Source: Legionella busanensis (GTDB lineage Bacteria > Pseudomonadota > Gammaproteobacteria > Legionellales > Legionellaceae). From it: a stretch of 64,000 nt of DNA. Positions 16,652 through 26,520 of the stretch are shown piece by piece. Both the position numbers and the translations under genes were made by a program. The notes below the pieces were generated by a model. The model did no database searches and was not told where the DNA came from. It saw only the letters and a program-made list of their open reading frames with translations. The DNA is taken from contig NZ_UGOD01000001.1 of assembly GCF_900461525.1 (NCBI RefSeq), positions 3,350,912 through 3,414,911 of the forward strand, given 5' to 3'. How positions within the stretch are numbered: the stretch's first letter is position 1; each line of letters starts with the position of its first letter.

Positions 16652-17398
16652 ATGATTAAATTTTCCACAGGGATGAGCTACCTTTTACTAGGCATGGTAA
16701 ATTTACCGACAAAAGGACTTAAACGCTTTGTCATTTTACCTATTTTTTTTAATCTTCTTGTTTTTATCGGCCTTTTTTATCTTTTTTATCATTATCTATT
16801 TCCTCTCTCTAATTATTATATTAATCAGCTACCTTCTTGGCTGAGCTTCTTAAGTACTATTTTCATGATTTTTTTTATTTTAAGTTGCTTTCTCTTTTTC
16901 TTAACAACATTCACTATTGTATTTAACCTGATTGCTGCGCCTTTTAATGGCATTTTAGCTGAGCGTGCTCAATATCTATTACGTAATCAAATGATTCCTG
17001 AATTAACTTATTCAGAAATTACAGTGCGGACTATTAAGCGTCAAATACAATTTATTGGTTATTTTTTGCCGCGCTTTATTGGTATGTGTTTTCTTTTTTT
17101 TATCCCTTTTATCCATCCTTTTTTTCCTTTCATTTGGTTTGCATTCAATTCCTGGATTTTAAGTATGCAATATCAAGATTATGCCATGGATAATAATTTA
17201 GTTGATTTCAAAACTATGCGGCAATTAATGAGGCAAAACAAAGAAGAATCTTTTGGTTTTGGTTTTCTAATTAATGGTATTAGCTTCATACCTATTTTAA
17301 ATATAGTTAGTATGCCCGCTGGTGTCATAGGTGGTGTCTTAATGTTTTGTGATAGGCACAGCCAGAAACTACCGCCTATACTGATTAAAAAACAATAG
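16652..17398 (+). CDS. cysZ: CysZ/EI24-family inner-membrane protein
   Basis: A 248-aa integral membrane protein matching CysZ in length and landmarks: N-terminal GLKRFVILPIFFNLLVF, then IAAPFNGILAERAQYLL, then WILSMQYQDYAMDNNLVDFKTMR, and a closing hydrophobic segment near IPILNIVSMPAGVIGG. In E. coli CysZ is a sulfate permease feeding cysteine synthesis. There are no other sulfur genes nearby, so the transported anion is assumed from the family. No clear ribosome binding site is seen before ATG 16652. Confidence 0.82.
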   Translation: MIKFSTGMSYLLLGMVNLPTKGLKRFVILPIFFNLLVFIGLFYLFYHYLFPLSNYYINQLPSWLSFLSTIFMIFFILSCFLFFLTTFTIVFNLIAAPFNGILAERAQYLLRNQMIPELTYSEITVRTIKRQIQFIGYFLPRFIGMCFLFFIPFIHPFFPFIWFAFNSWILSMQYQDYAMDNNLVDFKTMRQLMRQNKEESFGFGFLINGISFIPILNIVSMPAGVIGGVLMFCDRHSQKLPPILIKKQ

Positions 17399-17471
17399 AC
17401 TTTTATTTAAATTAGATAGGTTAATTTAAGATAACTTAAAAAATTAAATACTTATTTTAGTGAAGAAAATT

Positions 17472-18410
17472 ATGGAATATAAAGACTATTATAAAATAAT
17501 GGGACTTGATAGAAATGTAAGCCAAGAAGAAATAAAACGGGCCTATCGAAAACTCGCGCGTAAATATCACCCTGATGTAAGTAAAGAGCCTAATGCTGAG
17601 AGTAAATTTAAAGAACTTGGTGAAGCTTATGAAGTATTAAAAGATCCAGAAAAACGAGCCAAGTATGATCAATTTGGGCAATATTGGCAAAATCCTAATG
17701 CTGGAGCCTCTGGTAGACAGGGTGAGCAATCTAATTATCAATACTCACACTCTTTTGATCAAGGTAGCGCTGCCGATTTTGAAGAATTTCTTAATAGTAT
17801 TTTTAAACAGCGTCAACAGCAAGAATATGATTATTTTGAGGAGTCTTTAGATATTCACGCTAAAATAACAATTAGCCTTGAAGATAGCTTTCATGGTACT
17901 GAAAAAATGTTACAGTTACAAAAACCTGTTATGGCTCAACCAGGTTGGCCAGAGTATGAGACACGAGCTATCAAAGTAAAGATTCCTAAAGGGGTCACAG
18001 ACAAACAGCAAATTCGCTTAAAAGGTCAAGGGAATGAAGGTAGAAAACATCACAAGGGCGATTTATATATCGAAATTAATATTGCTCCTCATCCTTGGTT
18101 TAAATTAGAAAAAAAAGATATTCACTTAGAATTACCTATAACACCTTGGGAAGCAACCCTAGGCGCTTCAGTTCAAGTACCAACTCTAGGCGGACCGGTG
18201 CGGCTTAAATTACCTAAATTGTCACAAACTGGTAAGCAAATGCGCCTTAAAGCTAGAGGTTTACCAGGAAATCCAGCAGGGGATCAGTTAATTACTTTAA
18301 AAATTGTTATTCCAACCACTGAAAATAATGAAGTTAATAAATTATATGAGCAAATTGCTGCCTTAACAAAATTTAATCCCCGTCAAAGTTTAGGAGTAAG
18401 TGATGACTAG
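17472..18410 (+). CDS. cbpA: DnaJ-like co-chaperone / curved DNA-binding protein CbpA
   Basis: A class II J-domain protein of 312 aa from ATG 17472 ([12 protein letters not shown]), which matches the CbpA N-terminus; an in-frame GTG at 17460 would add four residues. The J domain (about 1-68) has the HPD motif in [13 protein letters not shown] Gly/Ser/Gln-rich linker follows, then the two C-terminal beta-barrel substrate-binding domains ([29 protein letters not shown]). There is no zinc-finger region. It cooperates with DnaK and in E. coli also binds curved DNA. The 3' end overlaps cbpM by eight bases. Confidence 0.94.
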   Translation: MEYKDYYKIMGLDRNVSQEEIKRAYRKLARKYHPDVSKEPNAESKFKELGEAYEVLKDPEKRAKYDQFGQYWQNPNAGASGRQGEQSNYQYSHSFDQGSAADFEEFLNSIFKQRQQQEYDYFEESLDIHAKITISLEDSFHGTEKMLQLQKPVMAQPGWPEYETRAIKVKIPKGVTDKQQIRLKGQGNEGRKHHKGDLYIEINIAPHPWFKLEKKDIHLELPITPWEATLGASVQVPTLGGPVRLKLPKLSQTGKQMRLKARGLPGNPAGDQLITLKIVIPTTENNEVNKLYEQIAALTKFNPRQSLGVSDD

Positions 18411-18708
18411 AAATCAGAATAAAACTCAATTCCCTGAATGTGAGGAACACTTTTATTTATCTTTGCAAGAGATCACCTATTCTTTCGGGGTTTCACAAGC
18501 AACTATTTTAGAAATCATAGATGAAGGCATTATTTCTGCCACAAAAGATGAGCAAGACGAATTACAATTTGATCACGAAGCTTTTCGGCGTATTCGTACT
18601 GTTTTAAAATTAAACAGAGACTTAGGCGTTAATCTAGCCGGCGCTGGCTTAGCCTTAGAGTTATTAACTGAAATTGAGCGTCTAAGACATTTGCTTGAAA
18701 GAAAATAA
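18403..18708 (+). CDS. cbpM: Chaperone modulator CbpM (MerR-like helix-turn-helix)
   Basis: A 101-aa protein from ATG 18403, selected because TAGGAG sits six bases upstream; a GTG one codon earlier is also possible. The N-terminal half ([20 protein letters not shown]) is a MerR-like winged helix and the C-terminal half a helix with [26 protein letters not shown], both standard for CbpM. It binds the CbpA J domain and inhibits its activity. Overlap with cbpA shows translational coupling. Confidence 0.92.
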   Translation: MTRNQNKTQFPECEEHFYLSLQEITYSFGVSQATILEIIDEGIISATKDEQDELQFDHEAFRRIRTVLKLNRDLGVNLAGAGLALELLTEIERLRHLLERK

Positions 18709-18822
18709 TATGAAGTTATGATTTCCAGTTGTTACTGACCGTTAGTTTCTTGCTGTAGTTATTCTCTCGAGGGTAGGCTTGAAAACAAAACATATTAAGG
18801 ATTTAAAAGAAGGAATAAGTGC

Positions 18823-19362
18823 ATGAAAAAAATATCCATTTTAATAAGTCTACTTTTTATAAACTTAAGTTACGCTGATGAACCAAATGATCAATCACTT
18901 AAGGAATATTGTGAGCAATCAAGCGGTCAAGTTGAACGTATGCCGGCTCAATTTAGTACTAAAACTGGTTTAGTAGAAGGCTTTAGTAAAGATTTCTGTA
19001 CGTTCAAAATCGATGGTGGTTTTATTGCTGTAGGGTTAGGAACCTTTGCATCAACATCGCCTAATATCGCGGCAACCTTTATTAAACAATTACCGCCTAT
19101 CTCTCATGACTCTCCTTTATTTAAAGGCAAATACGAAAATCCATCTCTTAATTTTTGTAAAAATATAGGGGGAGCCAGTATTGCATTTCTTGCTAATGGC
19201 GGTTTTAGTAATGCATTAGGACAGACAGATATGTGTGTTTTCGGCGATGGCTCAATGGTGAGTGGTTGGTCGCTAATTTATATTGCTAACGGCAGGAAAG
19301 GCTACCATCTAGTAAGGGATAAGATAAAAGCTGAACCTTTAGCTATCAAAATGCCAAGCTAG
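18823..19362 (+). CDS. Secreted protein with two DUF333-like repeats
   Basis: A 179-aa protein with a signal peptide (MKKISILISLLFINLSYA). The mature part contains two units of the DUF333 type. The first starts YCEQSSGQVERM and ends with FCTF; the second starts NFCKNIGGASIAFLANGGF and ends with MCVFGDGSMVSGWSL. The typical unit has a Cys, a Gly-Gly and a closing 'C.F.DGS....W', so the second unit is nearly canonical and the first has lost the DGS/W part. The function of DUF333 (annotated as putative hemolysin or lipoprotein in some genomes) is unknown. AAGGA lies about nine bases before the ATG. Confidence 0.75.
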   Translation: MKKISILISLLFINLSYADEPNDQSLKEYCEQSSGQVERMPAQFSTKTGLVEGFSKDFCTFKIDGGFIAVGLGTFASTSPNIAATFIKQLPPISHDSPLFKGKYENPSLNFCKNIGGASIAFLANGGFSNALGQTDMCVFGDGSMVSGWSLIYIANGRKGYHLVRDKIKAEPLAIKMPS

Positions 19363-19412
19363 GATTACGGTCTAAAACTAAAATTTGGTAAAAGATTAAG
19401 CTTAAGTTTAGG

Positions 19413-19507
19413 TTGCAAGAAAATAAGAGCAAGAAACCCAATATAGTTATCTATGTGCACATCCCCATCTACCTGGGGACAGGCTTCGCAGCATTATTTT
19501 CTTGCAA
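19413..19507. repeat. Inverted-repeat element, family D
   Basis: A 95-bp element bounded by perfect 14-bp inverted repeats, TTGCAAGAAAATAA (19413-19426) and TTATTTTCTTGCAA (19494-19507), with an inner TCCCC...GGGGA hairpin near 19462-19479. It lies between convergent genes and could form a cruciform or bidirectional terminator, or be a MITE-like remnant. Confidence 0.6.
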
Positions 19508-19546
19508 GACGTACGACTGCCTCGTGACAAAGTTAATCACTTATGA

Positions 19547-19825
19547 TTATCTTTCATCACACACCGTGTAGTATCCATGTCGGTATGGATTACTACGCGC
19601 TCTAAATATGTAATCGCGGCAAGATTGACCACGCTCATCACGATAGCGCTTATCTAGACGAAAAGCAAAATCATTAAAATTCATATCCTGTTGCCATTCT
19701 CGTTCTTGACGAGCCCGGTCTTGAGCATCCATTTTGTTTAAATACTTACTAAGCTTACTAGCATAACCAATAGAAACAAAAAGAGTTGTTAGAAAAGCCA
19801 TAAGAAAAATAAATTTTTTAGCCAT
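19547..19825 (-). CDS. Small secreted protein of unknown function
   Basis: 92 aa. MAKKFIFLMAFLTTLFVSIG followed by YA is a clear signal peptide. The mature 70 residues are charged (DAQDRARQEREWQQDMNF) and contain two Cys residues near the end (QSCRDYIF and YTVCDE) that could form a disulfide in the periplasm. I do not recognise a family. The neighbours, a DUF333 protein and thyA, give no functional clue. Confidence 0.65.
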   Translation of the reverse strand: MAKKFIFLMAFLTTLFVSIGYASKLSKYLNKMDAQDRARQEREWQQDMNFNDFAFRLDKRYRDERGQSCRDYIFRARSNPYRHGYYTVCDER

Positions 19826-19993
19826 AATACTCTTAATTAAAACAACAGAGACAATATTAAAACATAAAAATAAAATTTAAACAAATTGTTCCTACCCATG
19901 CCTACTTAGTGCGGCTTGTCGGCAGGAGCCAGGAAAGGGTTAAATCATAGGTTCCGCAAACAAGTCGCAGAACGCAAAGGAAGGTGAAAACAA

Positions 19994-20090
19994 GCGTAGG
20001 TTGAGCTAAACGAAGCAAGCGTAGGGTAGTAGCCTGGGTGAAACAACGTGAAACCCGAGTTTCGTCCTATAGGCCTGCACCCAGGCTACT
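19994..20090. repeat. Composite repeat: partial family B copy plus 13-bp inverted repeat
   Basis: GCGTAGGTTGAGCTAAACGA near 19994-20013 closely resembles the arm of the element at 53873. It is followed by AGTAGCCTGGGTG (20028-20040) and its perfect reverse complement CACCCAGGCTACT (20078-20090). The surrounding 19.9-20.1 kb is visibly more GC-rich than the flanks. It lies just downstream of thyA (minus strand) and may terminate it. Confidence 0.6.
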
Positions 20091-20112
20091 TAGTCTTTTA
20101 TAAATTTAATCC

Positions 20113-20907
20113 CTATACTGCAATAGGCGCTTTTATAGTAGGATGCGATTGATAATTTTTAAAACTAAAATCTTCAAATTTATAATCGAATAAAGATGAA
20201 GGATGGCGATGAATAACTAGCTCAGGTAAAGGAAATGGCTCTCTTCCTAACTGAATTTGCGCTTGCTCTAGATGGTTTGTATATAAATGGCAATCGCCGC
20301 CTGTCCAAACAAAATCCCCTACATCAAGATTACATTGCTGAGCAATCATATAAGTCAATAATGAATAAGAGGCAATATTAAAAGGGACCCCTAAAAAGAC
20401 ATCAGCTGAGCGTTGATATAGCTGACAAGACAGTTTCCCTTGTGCAACATAAAATTGAAATAAAGCGTGACAAGGCATTAAAGCCATTTTATCTAACTCA
20501 CCCACGTTCCAAGCACTTACAATCAGACGTCTTGAATCAGGATTTGTTTTAATCTGCTCTAAGAGCTCAGCTAATTGATCAATACTACGGCCATCAGAAG
20601 TTGGCCAACTACGCCATTGTCGTCCATAAACGGGGCCTAAATTACCTTGATCATCGGCCCATTCATCCCAGATGGTAACACCATTGTCATTTAAATAAGC
20701 GGTATTTGTATCACCACGCAAAAACCACAGCAATTCATGAATAATACTGCGCACATGTAATTTTTTGGTAGTTACTAAAGGAAACCCAGCCGCTAAATTA
20801 AAACGCATCTGGTAGCCAAAAACAGATAATGTACCAGTCCCTGTCCGATCTGATTTCTCAGTACCATGTTGTAAAATATGTTTTAATAACGCTAAATATG
20901 TTTGCAT
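20113..20907 (-). CDS. thyA: Thymidylate synthase
   Basis: Converts dUMP and methylenetetrahydrofolate to dTMP and dihydrofolate. The 264-aa length equals the E. coli enzyme, and the catalytic cysteine is C146 in [27 protein letters not shown] near the N-terminus and the nucleotide-binding [17 protein letters not shown] are intact. The C-terminus KAPIAV keeps the closing Ala-Val of the family. Its first 16 bases overlap the 3' end of lgt, a conserved gammaproteobacterial pair. Confidence 0.98.
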   Translation of the reverse strand: MQTYLALLKHILQHGTEKSDRTGTGTLSVFGYQMRFNLAAGFPLVTTKKLHVRSIIHELLWFLRGDTNTAYLNDNGVTIWDEWADDQGNLGPVYGRQWRSWPTSDGRSIDQLAELLEQIKTNPDSRRLIVSAWNVGELDKMALMPCHALFQFYVAQGKLSCQLYQRSADVFLGVPFNIASYSLLTYMIAQQCNLDVGDFVWTGGDCHLYTNHLEQAQIQLGREPFPLPELVIHRHPSSLFDYKFEDFSFKNYQSHPTIKAPIAV

Positions 20908-21674
20908 CGTCTATTCCACCATAACCAAAATCCTGCAGCAAGCATAGGAATGGATAATAACTGTCCCATGGTTAACCAATTAAACGCAATAAACCCGACT
21001 TGAGCATCCGGTTCTCGGAAAAACTCAATAATTAAGCGACTGCAAGCATACCCAATTAAAAAAATAGCAGATACGCAGCCTTGAGGCCTCGGTTTTGCAG
21101 CATACCACCAAACTAAAATAAATAGTCCAATTCCTTCTAGCCCAAATTCATAAAGTTGAGAAGGGTGACGAGGTAAGCCATCTGAATGTGGAAAAATCAT
21201 AGCCCAAGGTACGTCAGTTACCCGTCCCCATAACTCACCATTAATAAAATTTCCTAATCGGCCAGCAGCAAGTCCTAAAGGTACCAAAGGTGCTACAAAA
21301 TCACCAATTTCTAAAAATGACTTCTTTATTTTACGTGAATACAAAGTTAGAGCTACAACAACGCCTAACAATCCACCATGAAATGCCATCCCACCTTCCC
21401 ATAATTTAAAAAATATAAGGGGATTACTAATGAATTGGTGGGTATTATAAAATAGCATGTATCCTAATCTACCGCCTAAAATAACCCCTAGAGCAGCATA
21501 AAAAATTAGATCGCTGATTTGCTCACTTGTCCAATTTAAGTGATAACGTTTAGCACGCCAATGAGCTAAACCCCAGGCCGCTGTAATGCCAAATAAATAC
21601 ATTAAGCCATACCAATGTACTTTTAACGGTCCAATAGAAAATGCAACTGGATCAATAGCAGGATAAGTGAGCAT
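20892..21674 (-). CDS. lgt: Prolipoprotein diacylglyceryl transferase
   Basis: An inner-membrane enzyme that transfers diacylglycerol from phosphatidylglycerol to the lipobox cysteine of prolipoproteins. The 260-aa protein has seven predicted membrane segments and the signature [20 protein letters not shown], with HPSQLYE further on. The start ATG has GAGGT about seven bases upstream. It overlaps thyA. The lipoprotein candidates at 50293 and 51125 would be among its substrates. Confidence 0.97.
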   Translation of the reverse strand: MLTYPAIDPVAFSIGPLKVHWYGLMYLFGITAAWGLAHWRAKRYHLNWTSEQISDLIFYAALGVILGGRLGYMLFYNTHQFISNPLIFFKLWEGGMAFHGGLLGVVVALTLYSRKIKKSFLEIGDFVAPLVPLGLAAGRLGNFINGELWGRVTDVPWAMIFPHSDGLPRHPSQLYEFGLEGIGLFILVWWYAAKPRPQGCVSAIFLIGYACSRLIIEFFREPDAQVGFIAFNWLTMGQLLSIPMLAAGFWLWWNRRCKHI

Positions 21675-21810
21675 ATTCTTACCTCAAGTTATGTGCAGGA
21701 TTTTGCTAAATTGCTGGAAAAAATAATTAATTCTTTAAAGTATCTAAGGTTAAATACTTACATATTAAAAATTAAACAACACTAATATTATTAATTATGA
21801 CGCAATAAAA

Positions 21811-22617
21811 CTACAATGCTAACTGGATACTTGTTATAAGTAAAATTACTATAAAAACATATTCTAAATGTTTTTGAGAAAGAAGATAAGTCAGTTTCGC
21901 TCCCCAGAAAGCACTAAAGATACTAGGCAAAGCAACACATAATACTGCTGGCCAATAAACATAGCCCGTACTATAAGCGGGAAGTGCTGCTTCAGAAAAG
22001 CCAATTACTATAAACATAATAGTACCAACAATAGCGGCAGTCATAATACATAAAGCGGCTATAGGCGTGATTTTTTTTATATTTAAGCCACAGTAAGACA
22101 GATAGGGAATAATAAGCACGCCACCGCCAATACCTAATAAACCAGAAATTAGCCCAATAAAAAAACTAATTAAAATATTTAAGGCAGTAGGTGGATAATG
22201 TGGTGTAGGTTGACTGAGTTTAAAGTTAAATATTCTCTCTATAGCAATCAGTAAAAGAAAAAAAGCCAATATTCTTTCTAACCAAATAACCGGTAAATAA
22301 TTAGATAATAAAACGCCAACAAAGGCACCCATAAAAATACCTGGGGCTAGCTTAAGAAAAGCCGACCATAAAATGGTACCTTGTCGATAATGCGCCCGTA
22401 CCGTTGCTTGGGAAATGAATAGAATAATTGCAAGAGAGGTGCCTGTGGCTAAATGAATAGCTAAGTCTGCGGGCATTTTGCCTATGTATTGAAAAATAAA
22501 GAGTAAAGCAGGCACAATAATAATTCCGCCGCCAATACCTATCATACCTGACATTAAACCGGCGACAATGCCAGTAAAACTATAAAGAGCACCCGTTAGA
22601 AAGGTAATTAACATCAT
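21811..22617 (-). CDS. TauE/SafE-family sulfite/anion permease
   Basis: A 268-aa inner-membrane protein with about eight hydrophobic segments and the internal duplication typical of the family: GLMSGMIGIGGGIIIVPALL near the N-terminus and GLISGLLGIGGGVLIIPYL in the second half. Members export or import sulfite, sulfoacetate or similar anions; the substrate is unknown. The ATG shares one base with the ptsP stop (TAATG), so it is coupled to ptsP. The same insertion between ptsP and lgt occurs in other gammaproteobacteria. Confidence 0.9.
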   Translation of the reverse strand: MMLITFLTGALYSFTGIVAGLMSGMIGIGGGIIIVPALLFIFQYIGKMPADLAIHLATGTSLAIILFISQATVRAHYRQGTILWSAFLKLAPGIFMGAFVGVLLSNYLPVIWLERILAFFLLLIAIERIFNFKLSQPTPHYPPTALNILISFFIGLISGLLGIGGGVLIIPYLSYCGLNIKKITPIAALCIMTAAIVGTIMFIVIGFSEAALPAYSTGYVYWPAVLCVALPSIFSAFWGAKLTYLLSQKHLEYVFIVILLITSIQLAL

Positions 22618-24911
22618 TATATTCTGCCAGCTCTAATTAAGCCGCCTAGACCTTCATCTTCTAACGCTTTTTGTAAATAAAGTCTTATTTCAACAGCATG
22701 CTCTAATTCTAATACATCAGCCAGCACTTTTCGTGCTTTAGCTAGAGAAATATTACGCACTACCCATTTTATTCGCGGTAGACTTGTTGAATTCATACTT
22801 AATGTATCAAAGCCCATAGCGATTAGTAGAACTACCGCCAAGGGATCGCTAGCCATTTCGCCACAAATACTTACTTCAATACCTGCGGCATGGCCGCCTT
22901 CTACTATTTTTATGAGAGACCGTAGCATTGCAGGATGAAATGAATCATATATATTCGCTACACGAGAATTATTCCTATCTACAGCCAGTAAATACTGCGT
23001 TAAATCATTGCTTCCTACCGAAATAAAATCAACACGCTTGGCTAAATCTTTTGCTAAATAAACAGCCGCCGGCACTTCAATCATCACACCTAATTTAGGT
23101 TTTTCAATAACACAGCCTTCTTCTAGTAATTCTTGAAATGCTTGTTCAATCAATAATGCTGCTTCTTCCACTTCACTCAAACTGGTTATCATAGGCAGCA
23201 TAATACGCAAATTATTTAAATCGACACTCGCTCGCATCATGGCGCGGACTTGAATCAGAAAAACGTCAGGATGATCAAGAGTCACTCTTATACCACGCCA
23301 ACCTAAATAAGGATTATCTTCCTTTACTGGAAAATAAGGTAAAATTTTATCACCGCCAATATCTAAAGTACGCATGGTTACCAATCTAGGTGCAAAGGCT
23401 TTTAATATTTGACGATAGATAATATGCTGTTCATCTTCAGAAGGAAAACGATCGCGACTCATAAAAGGAACTTCAGAACGATAAAGGCCTACTCCTTCTG
23501 CCCCAACACTCATAGATAATCCAGCATCCATTGCCAACCCTGTATTAACTTGTAGTGAAATTTTAAAATTATCAAGTGTTTCTGCTGGTTTATCTCGTAA
23601 GCTTTCTAAGCTTTGATTTAACTCTAACTCTTCACGAGCTAGTTTTTTAAATTCCGCAAGTAAAACACGTGAGGGGGAGACATAAATATGGCCTAAAAAG
23701 CCATCAACAATAACAGCTCGATTAGATAGTGTTTCTAATTTAAGACCTCGTACACCCATAATGGTAGGAACACCTAGAGCGCGAGCTAAAATGGCAACGT
23801 GTGAATTATTCGATCCTTTAGCTGAAACAATTCCCACTAATTGCCCTTCTGGCACTTCAGCTAATACAGACGCTGTAATTTCTTCACCAACTAAAATTGT
23901 GCGTCTAGGATAGGTAATTTCTATTCGCTGTGAGAGTTGTAATTCAGCAAGCACGCGTCGTCCTAAATCTCTAAAGTCACTTGCTCGCTCTTGCAAGTAC
24001 TCATCTTCCATACTTTCAAATTGCTGCACATGTTTACGTATAACAACAGATAAAGCAGCTTGAGCGCTTAGCTTTTCAGCTTGAATAACAGAGATCACTT
24101 CCGCACCTAAACTGTCTTTATCTAAGATGCGAATATAAACATCAAATAAGGCTTGCTCGTCTTCTGCAACAGTTGCTTTCATACGCCTACTTAATCGTTG
24201 CATATCTTCACGAGCTGATTGAAGTGCTTTTAAGAAAATATCTATTTCAGCTTCAATATCCTCAACCATATGACGTGGTACAGAATCAATATCTGCAGGC
24301 GCATAAATAACGACAGCGCGCCCAATACCTACGCCAGGTACACAACCAATTCCAGATAAAGCTATATGCGCAGGTAGTTCAGCTTTTTTGGCACCTAAAG
24401 GCTTAGGTTGAGTTAATTGAGCTAGTTCCCCTGTTGCCTCAGCATGCGCAATAATACCACCTAATTGTGCTGCTAAAGTAATTAAAAACGCTTCCTCTGC
24501 GTCATCAAAATAGCGTTGTTCTGTTTGTTGTACAGTGATAACACCATAGAGCTTACGATGCTGGATAATGGGAACGCCTAAAAAAGCGTTTAGATGTTCC
24601 TCACCTAAAAGAGGATTTTTATGAAATTCAGAATGCAAATGTGCATCAATAATATTAATAGGTTCTTCACGCCTACCGACTAGCCCAATAATACCACTAT
24701 CTAAACCTACTCTAACTTTAGATTCAGCATATTTATTCAAGCCTTCAGTTGCGATTAAAACATATTCAGCATGTTTATTGTCTATTAAATAAACAGACAC
24801 AGCATCTGCGGCTAAAGCTTTATGCAAACGCTGCACGAGAATAGCTAAAGCCTCAGATAAGTGATTAGCAGTTGTAACATCCTGTACAATTCGTTTTAAA
24901 ATTTTTAACAT
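22617..24911 (-). CDS. ptsP: Nitrogen-PTS enzyme I, GAF-containing PEP phosphotransferase PtsP
   Basis: A 764-aa protein that autophosphorylates from PEP and passes phosphate to NPr, a regulatory PTS. The N-terminal GAF domain (about 1-165) is followed by an enzyme I core with the swivelling His domain (KGSNNSHVAILARALGVPTI), the PEP-binding barrel (VGLYRSEVPFMSRDRFPSEDEQ) and SICGEMASDP with the active-site Cys. No NPr or EIIA-Ntr gene is in the window. Its ATG follows the rppH stop with no gap (TAAATG), and it overlaps the TauE gene. Confidence 0.96.
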   Translation of the reverse strand: MLKILKRIVQDVTTANHLSEALAILVQRLHKALAADAVSVYLIDNKHAEYVLIATEGLNKYAESKVRVGLDSGIIGLVGRREEPINIIDAHLHSEFHKNPLLGEEHLNAFLGVPIIQHRKLYGVITVQQTEQRYFDDAEEAFLITLAAQLGGIIAHAEATGELAQLTQPKPLGAKKAELPAHIALSGIGCVPGVGIGRAVVIYAPADIDSVPRHMVEDIEAEIDIFLKALQSAREDMQRLSRRMKATVAEDEQALFDVYIRILDKDSLGAEVISVIQAEKLSAQAALSVVIRKHVQQFESMEDEYLQERASDFRDLGRRVLAELQLSQRIEITYPRRTILVGEEITASVLAEVPEGQLVGIVSAKGSNNSHVAILARALGVPTIMGVRGLKLETLSNRAVIVDGFLGHIYVSPSRVLLAEFKKLAREELELNQSLESLRDKPAETLDNFKISLQVNTGLAMDAGLSMSVGAEGVGLYRSEVPFMSRDRFPSEDEQHIIYRQILKAFAPRLVTMRTLDIGGDKILPYFPVKEDNPYLGWRGIRVTLDHPDVFLIQVRAMMRASVDLNNLRIMLPMITSLSEVEEAALLIEQAFQELLEEGCVIEKPKLGVMIEVPAAVYLAKDLAKRVDFISVGSNDLTQYLLAVDRNNSRVANIYDSFHPAMLRSLIKIVEGGHAAGIEVSICGEMASDPLAVVLLIAMGFDTLSMNSTSLPRIKWVVRNISLAKARKVLADVLELEHAVEIRLYLQKALEDEGLGGLIRAGRI

Positions 24912-25481
24912 TTATGAACTATGATTACCTCGCTTGCGACGCATACCAAAAGGTGTACGACGTTTTTTTAACAGGTGCTCTAACTCCTTCATGGCTTGAG
25001 CATAGACTTGTCTTTTAAAAAAAATCACCTGTTCCTGAGGTTCGTGATAATCAATCCAACGCCAGCTGTCAAATTCTGGCGAATCACTTAGATCAAGACG
25101 TACCTTCTGTTCACAAGCAATTAACCTAAGTAAATACCATTTCTGTTTCTGGCCAATTACTAATGGCTCACTTCCATGTCGTAAGTATTGTTTAGGCAAG
25201 CGATATTTTAACCATCGCTTTGTTACCCCTATAATTTCTATATCTTCTTTATCTAAGCCTATTTCCTCGCGTAGTTCACGATACATTGCTTCAAGCGCCG
25301 TTTCACCTGCAATTAAACCGCCTTGCGGAAATTGCCAAGCATCATGGCCGTTACGCCGCCCCCAAAAAACTCTACCGGAATCATTAACTAAAATAATTCC
25401 TACATTAAGCCTATAACCGGCTCGATCAATCACCATTTGATTACTATTTACATATAAGTCATTAATTCGTGATTTTTCCAT
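24912..25481 (-). CDS. rppH: RNA pyrophosphohydrolase (Nudix)
   Basis: Removes pyrophosphate from 5'-triphosphate mRNA ends, starting decay. The Nudix box GGLIAGETALEAMYRELREE followed by IGL fits G-x5-E-x7-REUxEExGU exactly, and FPQGG and the KRWLKYRLP segment are family-specific. ATG at 25481 gives 189 aa, with about 15 residues before the part aligned to E. coli; an inner ATG at 25436 (MVIDRAGYRLNVGI) would match the family N-terminus better. Neither has a clear ribosome binding site. First gene of the rppH-ptsP-tauE unit. Confidence 0.93.
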   Translation of the reverse strand: MEKSRINDLYVNSNQMVIDRAGYRLNVGIILVNDSGRVFWGRRNGHDAWQFPQGGLIAGETALEAMYRELREEIGLDKEDIEIIGVTKRWLKYRLPKQYLRHGSEPLVIGQKQKWYLLRLIACEQKVRLDLSDSPEFDSWRWIDYHEPQEQVIFFKRQVYAQAMKELEHLLKKRRTPFGMRRKRGNHSS

Positions 25482-25784
25482 AAAGTGCAAGACTTTGGCA
25501 ATTACTCTCTATGTTAATTTAAGCACAAGGAAAAATATTATACGGTGTAAGAAAAAAATTCGTATTTCTTTAAGCGTTTTTTTGATAATTTTGGTGTTTA
25601 CAATTCTGTAAAAAAATTTTGAATAATTTGAGGGCAATTAAAATATAAATAAATCAATTTGGATTTAAAAAATTCCAAATATAAATAAAATTAACAACTT
25701 ACAAAAAAAATAAACTTTATTTAAAATTAGGCGCCAAAAAACAGTAAATTTACAGTTTTGTAACAAGTTATTGAACATATTTGT

Positions 25785-25812
25785 TTCACATCACATAAAT
25801 ATTTGCTATGAT
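25785..25812 (+). promoter_or_regulatory. Sigma-70 promoter for the 25847 gene
   Basis: TTCACA (25785-25790), a 16-bp spacer and TATGAT (25807-25812) each match the consensus at five of six positions. Transcription would start near 25819, giving a short leader containing GGAGA before ATG 25847. The upstream part of this 356-bp gap is very AT-rich and shows nothing else. Confidence 0.6.
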
Positions 25813-25846
25813 GCCAGCGATTTTTTCAAACATATGGAGAAAAATT

Positions 25847-26506
25847 ATGGCATTATTTAAATTTAAAACACCAGAAATCAATTTTAGAAATTTTTTAAAA
25901 AATAATTGGAAAAGTGCTGCTGCAATCGGTCTAACTGTTGCAGGCGCAGTAGGTGTTGGCTTACTATGTGCATTCTTCCCACCAGCAATTCCTTTTATCG
26001 CTGGTATTACTGTTTTCGGTGTGGCTCCTTTCGCAGGCTTAGCTTCAATGTCTGTCGTTGCAGCTTCTTTCGCAGCTGCTGGTATTGCTGCTGCTGCAGT
26101 GGTTGGTTTTTCAGCTATCGTTAATGCAGTGACTAAAATTTCTAACTTATTGGATAACTTATTCCGTAGTAAGAAAACTCACGTTACAGACTTCAAACAT
26201 GAAGAAATTGTAACGACTGCTAGTCCTTTTAACAACCCTGCATTAAAACGCAATAGTCATGGTCATGATTCTAACGCAGCAAATAATTCTACTTTAGGTG
26301 AGGAAGAGCCATTGATTCGTAAAGGTGGCCGTCCTGTAGAGATCACTCCTCCTACGACTGCTCCTATTACTAAAGTTGAAGACTTAGGAACAACTAATAA
26401 GCGTTATGGTTTCCTTCAAGAAACTCCTGTTGACGCTAAAGTCTTAACAGATACAAATGTTGAAGTAACTTCACACGAATCACTTGTTGTCAATGGTCCT
26501 AAGTAA
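25847..26506 (+). CDS. Unknown protein with Ala/Gly-rich hydrophobic region
   Basis: 219 aa from ATG 25847, chosen because GGAGAAAAATT precedes it and because an upstream in-frame ATG at 25808 lies inside the predicted promoter. Residues about 20-105 are strongly hydrophobic, rich in Ala, Gly and Val (SAAAIGLTVAGAVGVGLLCA; AAAGIAAAAVVGFSAIV), and could form two or three membrane helices. The remaining half is hydrophilic, with Asn/Pro/Thr-rich stretches, and looks disordered. There is no signal peptide of the usual kind. Promoter and strong terminator frame it as a single-gene unit. No family recognised; a secreted effector or membrane-associated protein is possible. Confidence 0.75.
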   Translation: MALFKFKTPEINFRNFLKNNWKSAAAIGLTVAGAVGVGLLCAFFPPAIPFIAGITVFGVAPFAGLASMSVVAASFAAAGIAAAAVVGFSAIVNAVTKISNLLDNLFRSKKTHVTDFKHEEIVTTASPFNNPALKRNSHGHDSNAANNSTLGEEEPLIRKGGRPVEITPPTTAPITKVEDLGTTNKRYGFLQETPVDAKVLTDTNVEVTSHESLVVNGPK

Positions 26507-26520
26507 TTTAATTTACTTCA

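Noticed and set aside
25808..25846. N-terminal extension (MMPAIFSN...) of the 25847 gene
   Set aside because: This ATG overlaps the predicted -10 box and the downstream ATG has a proper ribosome binding site.
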